A stretch of DNA of 64,000 nucleotides from assembly GCA_025890175.1 (NCBI GenBank), contig JANPYM010000002.1:1870537-1934536 (forward strand). Direction: 5' to 3'. The DNA is from Ciborinia camelliae (lineage: Eukaryota; Ascomycota; Leotiomycetes; Helotiales; Sclerotiniaceae). Under the pieces are notes generated by a model. That model was not told where the DNA came from and did no database searches. It saw nothing but the letters and a program-made list of their open reading frames with translations. Below are positions 1 through 10,250 of the stretch, one piece after another. A program made the position numbers and the translations under genes. Position 1 is the stretch's first letter. The number at the start of each line of letters is the position of its first letter.

Positions 1-798
1 ATATTATAATAATTTTAAAGATTGAAATTTAAAATAATAATTTATTAAAATTTCTTCCATTTTATTATTAATCTATTTATAATATTTAATATAAAAAGTT
101 TTAAAAAATATTAAATAAATATTTGATTTTTTATTTAAAATATTTTTTTTAATATATATTTTATAAATTTTTAATTTATTACAAATTTTGAAAAAAAAAT
201 ATATTTCAATATATCGAAAATATTTTATTTTTCAGTTTGAAAAGTTTTTGAAGCAAAATTTTTATAATTTATTGTTATATAAACATTTCAATTTAAAGAT
301 ATATAATTTATATTTGCAATATTCTTTTAAGTTTGTAATAGAACTTTTTAAATTAATATTATTGTTTTATTTCTTATCAAATGCTTTATAAATTACTATT
401 TCGGCTTATAATAAAATAAAAGATTTCAATTATATGAAAATATTATCTTCTTTATTAAAAAATAATGAAGATAAATGAAATTTTTTAAATATTATTGATT
501 TTATAAATATATTTAATATTATAAATAAAAATAATAAATAAAGATAGATTTAAATTTTTTTTATATAATAAAATTAAAATATTATCATAAATTATTTTGT
601 TTGTTTGTTTAAATAGATTATCCTGAATAAAAGATTTTGAAATAAATATTTTATTTGTAGAATATAAAGATAAATATATTATAATACAAAAGCTTATATC
701 TTTTTATGATGCGATTATTAATTTTATTTACTTTATAATTAAAATACTAAACTTTTAATTTATAATATAATTTTATTGATTAATATTAAAATCATTAT

Positions 799-991
799 AG
801 GCGATAAAGAACAAATATATTATAATATATAATGTATTTGGCTTAAAGCTTTAAAAACTATGCTATAGATCAACTATATATGCCTGCTAGCGTATGCTAG
901 CGCCGTAGCGCGGGGGTGCCGCAAGTGGCACGCCGCGGCCGTGCGCGGCGCATGCGCAAGCGTGCCGTAGGCACGTGATTTATCCAACAGA
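799..991 (+). repeat. Dispersed repeat, copy 1 (RIP-degraded, carries GC insertion)
   Basis: This segment matches the reverse complement of 50629-50768. Shared words include AAAAACTATGCTA, GATCAACTATATATGCC and GCACGTGATTTATCCAACAG, in the same order. Differences are mostly transitions towards A/T in this copy. About 60 bases of GC-rich sequence sit between two GCCGTAG words where the other copy has one. The family is probably a transposon end or MITE; no coding part is visible. Confidence 0.75.
886..975. other. CpG-rich island inside the AT-rich block
   Basis: About 90 bases dense in GC and CpG, including GTGCC-GCAAGT-GGCAC and alternating GCGC stretches, lie within a block otherwise almost free of G and C. 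The sequence could form several short hairpins. It falls inside repeat copy 1. RIP normally removes CpG-containing cytosines, so its survival suggests either a later insertion or too little duplicated length to be targeted. The function is unknown. Confidence 0.7.
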
Positions 992-2645
992 TTCCAACAA
1001 AAAGTTTTTAATATAAAGATTTTATAAAAAGTATAGGTTTTAAAAAATATATTAATTTTAAAAGTAAAGCTAATTTTGTTATAAAATATTTAGAAAAATC
1101 GCCAAATGCTTTATAGCGAGATTTTAAAACTTTTAATATTAAATTGGGAATATTAATATTAATATATTCTATTCCAAAATCGATTTTGTAAAAATTATAT
1201 TTATTGATTTATCAAAACATTTTTAAACAAATTATTTAAATTTTTTAAAATAACGTTTTTTATTCTATTTAATTTTAGTTTATTATATAAATTTAATAAT
1301 ATAATAAGATTTTTAGATTATTTTGTATACTTATTATAATATATTATATAAACTTATATTCTTTTATATAATATTATAATATAATTGTTTTTTTTAAATA
1401 TTTTTGATAAATATTAAAATAATTATATTTAATATAAATTCTTTAAAAAAAATTAAAATATTAATTTTATTAATAATATTATTTTTGAACTTATTTTTTT
1501 TTAATATTTTATAAAAAAAATACAAAATATATTAATAATATTTGAATAATAATTTTTTAACAATTTATTTAAATACTTTAATTTTTGATTATATATTAAT
1601 ATCAAATAAATTTATAATTTTTATTAAAAAATATTTGAAAAAATAAAACTTAATATTATTTATATTAATAATAATAATATTACTATAATTTTTAAAAATA
1701 TTATAAACGTAAAAAATAAAGTTGATTTATTTAATTGTTTTTTTATTATATAATATATAAATTGTTTTAAAAAATATATTATTTGAAAAAAATAATAATT
1801 TAATAAATTTAAAATTATATTTAAAATAAAATAATTATTTCGAAACAAATATATTATTATCAAAACGATTTATAAAAATAAACTTTGATTTTTTATTTAA
1901 AACAATTATAAATATTTTAAAAAATGAAGATAATAAAATTAAGAAAAGTTTTAAAAGTTTTAAAAATACATTTATAATTGTAAATCTTATATATAAATCT
2001 TTAATTTCAAAATTTAACTAACAAAAAAATAACAATAATATTGAAAAATCTGTTAATATAAATTTTAACCAAAAAATAAATTTTAAAAAAATTAATAATA
2101 TTATATAAAAAATATAAAAAAAATAATATTAATATATAATAAAAAATTATATTATTTATTATTAATATTAATTTTTAAAAAAAATTTTAATTAAAAAAAA
2201 TCAAAAAATATAAAATATTATAATAATTAAATATTACAGTTTTTATAATAAATTTTATAAAATTTTAATTTTGTTTAAGCTAAATATAATTCAAAAAAAA
2301 ATATAAATTTAAAATTTGAAAATAAAAAAATGATTTATTAGTTATACTTAAATTTTTTAAAAAATTGTATTGGAATTAATTGTAATATAAAAATATTAAA
2401 GATTTTTTTTTGAAAAAATAAAAAATATTAAATATTAAAAATATATAATAAAAAAATTATATTTAATAATTTTAAAAAATTATATTATTAATTTGAATAA
2501 AAATATATAAAAATAAAAGAATTAAAATATATATTATAATATATTAAATAAAAAAACCAAATAAATAAAAATTTTAAATCAAAATTAAAAGATTTTAATA
2601 GAAAAAAATATAAATTAAAGATCTAAACTAAAACTGTTTATAAGC

Positions 2646-3273
2646 AAGGTTCTAAACTAATATTACACTAGTATAGTCCCCATATGACCTGATAAATCCA
2701 TCCCTGTTACTGTCAGAGGGTTTGTTTGTTTGTGGGGAAGCGGGATTGGATTTGTTTTTGGAGTGAAGTGCGTGGATGGAATGAAGCGTGAATATCAAAT
2801 TGTGATCCATTATGATTTTACTATCTATATCCTCGTTATCTAATTCCGTATGAATAATTTGCCATGGGTGGTGATTTTTGGTTCATGGGTACTATTTACC
2901 CACATTTTTCGATTTCAATTCATACATTATACTTATATCTAATACTGGGTGAGAAAAATGATGTTGGAAATCGAAGGGAACTTTGTGAAAGAATATATGG
3001 ACGTACGTAGTGTGTTATTGCTATATAACAAGGGATGAATGATTACCATTCCAAAAATCCCTAAGTGAGGACTCCAAGAAGCAGAGAGTAGAACCAAATC
3101 AAGAAAATTCGATTGATCTCCTCCGATGATAATTCCGCGAAGAGGTGACATACATGAAGATATCACCATAAATAAAAACAACCATAAGCCAGTTGATTCC
3201 ACACCACCAAAGCCCGAAAACAATATCAATATCAACAACAATACCAACATGAATTCAAAACCTATACTATACC
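2646..3273. other. Intergenic, between AT-rich block and P450 3' end
   Basis: Composition is normal. Short open frames on both strands lack recognisable motifs and overlap each other. The stretch probably carries the 3' untranslated region of the P450 gene, which ends at 3274. No other feature is seen. Confidence 0.5.
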
Positions 3274-5273
3274 CTACTCCCACAACGTCTTCACCTCCTC
3301 TTCACTTAACCTCCTGATGTGAACTTTACTTGCCATATCCGGGATGTTATTCCATCCAAACGACCAATCCTTTAACCTATCTATTTCTTTCCAATCGTAG
3401 TTCATGAGGAATTCGATTAACATGATTTTTTCGATTGTAAGGGCTACGAATCTGCCTGGACACGCATGTCGACCTGATATTCGTTAGTAGTGTTCTTCTT
3501 CTCAAGTTTGCTTGTGATTAGGTTGTCCCTAGGCTTATCCCCAGTAAATTCGATATCCGAGAGAGGGACTGCAAATAAAAAACCAAACATACCATATCCA
3601 AAACTGAAAAACTTCTCACTCGGATTCGAGCCCGCTATACTCTCATCGCGGGTTCTAAATCCCTTAAACAACTCAGGTTCTTCATAATGTTCAGCATCCT
3701 GATGAATAGCCCAAGCCAAACCCTCTACTCTCTCTCCAAACGGAACATGAATAACCCTCTCCCCATCTCCCCCCTTACTAACGAAATCCAAGCCCTCCCT
3801 CCTCGCCACCTTCCGACTGCCAAGTGTATACCCCAACGGATGCAACCTCTGACTCTCCCTCATAAACGCATCCAAACTCTTCAATTCCGCCAAACTTTCC
3901 CGATTCCAGACCCCGCCAAACCTCTTCCATACATCTCTAATCTCCTCTCTCATGGGTTCGACATAAAGCTCCTTCCGATGTCCAAGAACATCATAAAGCA
4001 CATGCGCAAACGTAAGCGTCGTCGTATCCACCGTCGCAAAAAAGAACCTACAAACCCGATTATTCACCCCCGACAAAACCTCCCGCTCTCCCTTCCCCTG
4101 AAATCTTTTCTTTCCCCTCACTTCCTCCACCAACATAGGCAACACCACTCCATTTTCATAATCTCCGACCGTACACTCCCCCCTAATCAACCGCAGCACA
4201 TCCCCCGTCACCATCCTCTCAATCATGCGAACCTGCCTCGTGATCCCCATCCACGGCGCCACCCACCCATGAGTCCACCGCGGCAACCTCCTCAGCAAGA
4301 TTCCAGAGAAGAAGATCCCCCTCGCAAACGTCGCCACATTATCCACCCACACCCTATCTGTCGAGTATTTCTCTCCACACAAGATCCTCGACATGATCCG
4401 CGCAAGCGAAACATTGACATGTCTATACAAACAAGTATGAGTCCAGCCCTCTGGATCTTTTTCATGGCCGATTTCGGGCGCAAAGTACTGCCGAAAGGCA
4501 GTCGCGGTTTCGGAGAGGAGGAGGGGGATCATTTCGGGGATGGAGCGCGTGAGTTTGGAGATGATGAAGGCCATCATTTCTTCGCTTTCGGCGGAGATGA
4601 ATGGTCGCATTAAGAGGAACTATTGGTTTTGATATATTAGTTCCTATTGATCCTCTATAGCCCTAGGTATTCAATCGTATCCTATCGTATCGTATCGGAT
4701 TGGATCGGACGGGATCAAAAATACGAGGATAGAGAATAAAACATAACATACATCTTCATTCGCCTCATACGGATCCAAATCCGCAGTACTCATTCTCCCC
4801 ACCTGTGCAAAAACCGAGGGAGGCAATGCCCACTGAGGACCCAATGGACCCATTGATCGAAAAGCCTTTCCATTTTTCGAATACTGTTTTCACATCCCAA
4901 TTAGCTACTGTGCTAGACATCTTGTACTACAAATCTTCCCTCTAATATCACATTCCCGATATTACATTCCCAATACCGCATTCCCAATAACCATTCCCAA
5001 CCATTCCCCAACCACACAGACAAGACAATAAAAAACCCCCCCAGGAAATCAAGGAAATAAAAAAAAACCAAACCATACCTTCCGATAAGCGTCCACCAAC
5101 AATTGTTTCCCATCCAAACCCCTCCACGTCAAAGTGTCCCACCAAGAATTACCCACTAGTGGAGCATCCGAACGATATCGCCTCAACAGCAGATATGATC
5201 GTAAGAGCGAGCATAAAGCCCAAGACACAAAGACAACAGCAATCAAAGACGAGGATAGAGAGAGGAATTCCAT
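3274..5273 (-). CDS. Cytochrome P450 monooxygenase, four exons, 517 aa
   Basis: Exons in transcript order are 5273-5079, 4883-4752, 4619-3593 and 3473-3274; introns are 195, 132 and 119 nt. The N-terminus is a hydrophobic membrane anchor (about residues 5-30), as in microsomal P450s. The I-helix motif FATVDTTT is at about 303-310, the K-helix ExxR (ESQR) at 364-367, and the haem loop FSFGYGRHACPGRF places the ligand cysteine at about 456. Reading straight through the last intron destroys the haem loop. Splicing GTATGT to ACTAAC-GAATATCAG restores it in frame. The Lys-Asn-Gly-Lys-Ala-Phe-Arg region and later motifs resemble fungal P450s of the ent-kaurene-oxidase-like type, but the substrate is unknown. 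No terpene cyclase, polyketide synthase or NRPS lies nearby in the window, so a cluster role is not supported. Confidence 0.92.
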
Positions 5274-5931
5274 TTCTTTAGAAATCCCACCAATGTTCTG
5301 TAGAATCGAGAGATCAGACCAGACCTACACTGGAAGAAACAAGATCAAAGAGAAAATGAATGGAAAAAATCAATATCGACAGAGAAAGACGCTAAATGGA
5401 AATACAAACTAGGTAGTAGTGTAGTTCAAATGTTCAAGTGCAGCGCACAAAATATCCTACCCACAGTTACGGGTCTTCCAAGTACTCATGTACTCACGAT
5501 GATTTCCACAAGCAACACGGGATTGTTGATACATGGGGGTCTAGAACTGCAACACAGTATTACATCGCTTAGAGATTTAGATCTAAAGTAAACACAATCC
5601 CGAGAAAATCCACATTTTATATGGGGATATCAAGATGCGATCGGTAAGGTCTAAGCTTTTGTGACCATAAGAGGCAAAGTTTGGAAATACTCGTCCATAT
5701 ATACCTTGGATTTTATTCCTTCTCCATAAGAAAGTGTACAAGCGATATGTATGGCATGCCCCGGATTCTCTCCATCCGACCTATCTTTAACAGACCGACC
5801 CAGTATCGTACCCGAGAACGCCAGTTGCAGTATCTAAACCAATCCATTTGTACAGCCGTACACCGATCCCATTCTCGTCCCAACATTCGCCGAATCCCTT
5901 ATCCTTCATGAATCCATATTTGAGCATTAAT
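5274..5931. other. Intergenic, P450 promoter and kinase 3' region
   Basis: 658 bases separate the P450 start from the upstream kinase stop. Both genes are on the minus strand, so the part next to 5273 should hold the P450 promoter and 5' UTR. Open frames here are short and without motifs. No TATA-like element stands out. Confidence 0.5.
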
Positions 5932-7475
5932 CTAAAAACCCTTGAAGCAATCGTCCCATTTTGCCGCAAGCTCGTCTGTGTATGGATCTCTTCCTTCTTT
6001 TTCATCGGGATACAAATCAAAGTTTTGAGCATCGCCTGGATATCTCAGAGGGGGTATAATCGGACCACGGTATTTCCTGTAGTATATATCATCCCAGATC
6101 ACTCCTGAAAAAAATGGATGTTCTTTAACTCGTGCAGCGCCACCGGATATGTTTCCGAGACGATGCGATCGATCGACCGTGCAAAATTGGCGAATGACAT
6201 CCTTTGCCGCAGTCGAGATGGCAGGTTCGGCAGGGAAAGAAACTGGTTTGGTAACAATTCTAGAAAGACAATCGTGTCAGATAATGCGTAAATTCACTGA
6301 AACAATGGGAGAATGAATGATATACACACTGCTTGTAGATCTCTATTGGGTTCGAATGCCAAAATGGTGGATATCCCGTCAAGAATTCGTAAATCAATAT
6401 ACCCAAAGCCCACCAATCAACAGCTGTCGTATGGCCTTTCGACTGAATGACCTCTGGCGCAAGATACTCTGGTGTACCACATAAGGTATATGTTTCCCCT
6501 TCATCATTGTTAACAAATGGGCCAACATAGCCCTCAAATTTGCGCAGCTTACTGTTACCCAAACGTTTTGCAAATCCAAAATCAACCAATTTTATGTGTC
6601 CCTCAGCATCCAATAACAGGTTCTCTGGCTTCATGTCTCTATATGCAACCCCCTCCCGCTCGTGTAGAAATTCAAGGATCAGAACTATTTCGGCGGCATA
6701 AAATCGTGCTGTGTTCTCGTCGAACCGTTTGGCCTTTCGAAGATAAGAAAATACTTCACCTCCAGGGCAGTAGTCAAGCTTAGTAGAGACAAAAGCATTA
6801 GCCTCAGACTCAAGATGCAGTCCCCGCATGTCTTAGTGACAATGGGAAATGATGAAATCTGGTGGAAGGAACCCAATGAACTTACTAGCATATACAATGA
6901 GTCGCGATCTGAGAAAGAAGTAATTAATGTAGTAATAAAAGGATGCCCAGCAACATCTGAAAGAACTGAACGCTCGTGATTAACATGATCGACCTGTTTA
7001 AGTTTAATGACTAGATATTGTCAGTTACTAGAATTGCCTCCGTCTTCACTGGATTCTTACCCTCGACTTTCCGCAAGACCTTCAGCGCAAAAACCTTATC
7101 GCGATCCTCTTCTGCGGGGTTCGCAAGACGTACAAGCCAACTAGACGGTATGAAATCAGAAATACTCAAGCGAAAGATCATAGGGGTGAATATCGTACAC
7201 GCGAGCGAATGTGCCTATTTGAGCAAAATCAATTAGCATACTGGGTACAATACATGCAGGCTCCGTCACTAAGCTACACAGCACAGCGCATATTTACCGG
7301 TACCAAGCGTTCTCACCAACTCAAAGTCTCGCACACTCAAACTCCTCAAACTTGCTCCCAATTGTTTATTCTTCGCATCGTGCTGTATTTTTTCAGGTGA
7401 TAAAATATGCTGCTCTTTACTGAAGTGAGCCACGAATTGTCTTTCCTCAGCCGCAGCCGTCGTGGTCTCAGCCAT
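5932..7475 (-). CDS. PKA2: cAMP-dependent protein kinase catalytic subunit (Pka2-like), seven exons
   Basis: Exons in transcript order are 7475-7298, 7214-7199 (16 nt), 7140-7061, 7010-6886, 6778-6553, 6498-6330 and 6259-5932, giving 373 aa. The glycine loop GTGTFARV is at about 58-65, the ATP-binding lysine in FALK at 85, the catalytic loop YRDMKPEN with Asp181, DFG at 199-201, the activation segment TYTLCGTPEYLAPE with the expected phospho-Thr at about 213, and the C-terminal Phe-x-x-Phe ending CFKGF that docks on the small lobe in PKA. The N-terminal extension is only about 50 residues, unlike long Pka1-type proteins, hence the tentative symbol. The start is the first in-frame ATG (MAETTTAAAEER). 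The 54-nt intron 6499-6552 is in frame and stop-free, so unspliced message would add 18 residues just before the activation loop. Other AGC kinases are excluded by the PKA-type tail. Confidence 0.93.
7199..7214 (-). other. 16-nt micro-exon of the PKA gene
   Basis: The exon lies between introns of 83 nt (7215-7297) and 58 nt (7141-7198). It supplies the codons for most of Gly-Thr-Phe-Ala-Arg-Val in the glycine-rich ATP loop. Both junctions are GT/AG, and inclusion restores the kinase consensus and the reading frame. Skipping it would remove 16 nt and shift the frame. Confidence 0.85.
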
Positions 7476-9349
7476 TGTGATGGTGAAGATCTCGAGAGGA
7501 GAATATTGATACGGCTCTTGATGAAGACTTCGCGGGCTTACTGGAAGCAACTGACTGCAGTAGCCATGCGGTTGTCGCGAAACTTGAGGTGCTCGTTTTC
7601 GAAGAAGGGTGGGGTCAGTGTTCAAATGAAATTCCTATGAATATACAGATACTCTTATTATTAACCTTATTATTATGCGACGACTTGGGACCGAGCTTTG
7701 CGATTGATATGTACAGGATTTCGAGCAAGTGCTGATGATGATACAGTACTGCCTTTGTTTGTATAGCAATTGAATGGGTAATTCCGTATCTAGTCAATTG
7801 ATTGTGTGAAGCAGTTCTTCAGATGCAATAGTGAAATTTGATGAATGTAGGAGAGTGAGACTGCGAGGGAGAGGTACGGTAGTAGTGTCTTGTTCTGTCA
7901 GTACAGTACTGTAGAATATACTTTGTGATAGTAGTGGGGGTTTTTGGCTGGTTCGAATCATGACGTCCTTGGGTAGTTTTGGTTCGGGCTGGCCATCAGC
8001 TTCATCCGATAAAAGCCTATACCGTCCACGTAGATTGAGATTTAGATTTACCATAAACCGGTTGAGAAATCATGATACTGTTTAGGTAGGTGGTGAAAAC
8101 TTCATCTTCCCTTCATCTGAGTGGTTGATGATGCTCTTATCATGGGATATAAATATTAATACAATTCAAATCAATGATAAATGATAAATGAAGCTATTCC
8201 CATCAAATTTGAATCGTATGATTTATTAGGTATTAATAAAGGACGAGTATCTATGTACAGTAAGTAGAGTAGGTATTTTCAAGTAGCCAAAGAAACCAAA
8301 AAAACCCAAAAAGAAAAAAAAAATGCTCTAAACTGGTGTCTCTGTGTCTCAAACGAATCCAGATCCAGACCCCTCAGCTCCACCCCACCCTGAAAGAAAA
8401 GAAGGTTCCGTCATGCACGTGATCAATATCTCAAACCTTCTCAATCTTCACGAGCCAGATTACCTACTCACCATAACAGTACACAGATCATTTCCCAAAT
8501 TAAAAATCTCGAAACAAGAATGGAGGAGTTTTTTCTATAAATATCAATATATCGACAAGATTCGAGGTATATGTTTAAAAGGATCGCAATCGTGTATACC
8601 TAGGTACTGTATCATGCATTCCATTTGGGCCGTCTTTCTTTCTTGTGCCTCAGTCACAGCTGGTATCAATCCTCAATATGCAGTCATCCCAACACTTCCC
8701 ATAACAACGTAGGGAATTCCCAAATATAAATAAATAGGTAGTTCCTACAATGATTGGCATTGATAGGATTTTGTAACGTTTCATGAAGTTATGTATTGCC
8801 AGTATAGCTATTCTTCATCAACTATCGATACCTAGGTCAATATGGCGATCAAAAATTGTACTTCTAAGTTTCTTACCGGTCGCTCAATATAGAATATGGG
8901 ATTGGGATCGGAGATATTTCCCGTCAAGATACCACGGAGTAATGTAGGTTCCGTATGGATAAACTTCGGCATAAAATTTTGTATAAAGAATTTCGCTTCC
9001 ATTTCCTAATGTAAAAGATTTCCTATTACAAAAAGCTAGACTAAAAATAAAAAATATTATAATCTATAAACTACCATAATAAATTATCATAGTAATCTAT
9101 AGTTTATCATAGTAATCTATAAACTATAATATAGTAAATAATATAATATAATAGCAATTAATTAAATATGCTTTTTCGTTAGTTTTTCAGCTTGAAATTC
9201 TTCAAATTTATAGTATATATATATAAAGTAATAAATTTTAATTGAAAAATTGATAAGTCCGATCCGAAATAAGCAATTTTAAAAAAATTATTAAAATTTT
9301 CATAATTAAATAATTTAATTGAATAACAAAAATAACAATAACAAGATTT
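7476..9349. other. Gene-poor stretch upstream of the kinase
   Basis: The part next to 7475 should carry the kinase promoter and leader. An open frame of 122 codons at 8344-8712 begins at a GTG, has no motif and is probably chance. From about 9040 to 9330 the sequence is AT-rich, with interleaved inverted words such as ATCTATAAACTA and TAGTTTATAG-like copies that could fold. Confidence 0.45.
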
Positions 9350-10250
9350 ATATATTTATCTTATTTACAAATCTACAAATCTACAATCTATAAATTTACA
9401 AACCTAAAACCTAAAACCTACAAACCTACGAATCTACAAACCTACCTCCTCCCTTCAATCCTATCTCTTTCCTTCGATTTTACAAATCTACGAATCTACA
9501 AATTTACGAATTTACAAATCTAAAAATCTAAAAATCATATAATTCCTTTTTTCTTTCTTTAAACCTACCTTCTCTTTCCAATCCTACCTCCTTCCTCCGA
9601 TTCTACAAACCTACAAATCTAAAAACCTAAAAATCGTACAATTCTTTCCTTTTCCCTTTAAACCTACCTCCTCCCTCCAATCTTACCTTTTTCTTTCGAT
9701 TCTACAAACCTACAAATCTAAAAACCTAAAAATCGTACAATTTCTTTTTTTTTTTTCTAAACCTACCTCCTCCCTTCAATCCTACTTTCTCCCTCCGATT
9801 CTACAAATTTACGAATCTACGAATCTACAATCCTACCTTCTTCTTTCAATCTTACAAATTTACAAATCTACAAATCTACAAACCTACCTTCTCCCTTCAA
9901 TCTTACCTCCTCCCTTCAATCCTACAAATTTACAAATCTACAAATCTATAAACCTACAAATCTACAAACCTACAAATCTACAAACCTACAAATCTAAAAA
10001 CCTAAAAATCGTACAATTCCTTTTTCCTTTCTTTAAACTTACCTTCTTTTTCTAATCCTACCTTTTTCCTCCGATTTTACAAATCTACAAATCTACAAAT
10101 CTACAAACCTATTTTCTTTTTTCAATCTTACAAATCTATAAATCTACAAATTTACAAATCTACTTTTTCTCTTCAATTTTACCTCCTTCCTTTAATCCTA
10201 CAAATTTACAAATCTATAAATCTACAAATTTACAAACCTTAATTATAAAT
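9350..10250. repeat. Degenerate CTACAAAT / pyrimidine-block tandem repeat field
   Basis: The stretch is built from CTACAAAT, CTACAAAC and ACCTAC words alternating with CCTCCCTTCAATCC-like pyrimidine blocks. A larger module recurs: CTAAAAATCGTACAATTC followed by a T/C run, then AAACCTACC, then TCCGATTCTACAAACC. It is seen near 9520, 9625, 9725 and 10000. G is almost absent from the plus strand. It has no coding capacity. It is a degenerate satellite of unknown origin. Confidence 0.85.

Larger units (their letters stand above)
1..2645. repeat. AT-saturated, RIP-like repeat wasteland
   Basis: The block is almost entirely A and T, with long A/T runs and very few C or G bases outside 886-975. Every open frame in it encodes only Lys/Asn/Ile/Phe/Leu-type residues, as expected of degenerate sequence and not of genes. 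Composition switches to normal within a few tens of bases near 2640. In Pezizomycotina such blocks are typically old transposons mutated by RIP (C-to-T). That reading is supported here by the repeat copy at 799-991, which is more A/T-substituted than its partner at 50629-50768. No transposase or reverse-transcriptase motif can be read. Confidence 0.8.

Noticed and set aside
188..1863. Open frames within the AT-rich block
   Set aside because: They encode only Ile/Asn/Lys/Phe/Leu/Tyr-type residues, as expected of AT-saturated DNA, and have no motifs.
3687..4613. 308-codon plus-strand open frame opposite the P450
   Set aside because: It is exactly antisense to the large P450 exon and reads a Pro/His/Arg-rich protein with no motif; the minus strand has full P450 motifs.
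8344..8712. 122-codon plus-strand frame
   Set aside because: It starts at a GTG, has no recognisable domain, and its amino-acid composition is not distinctive.
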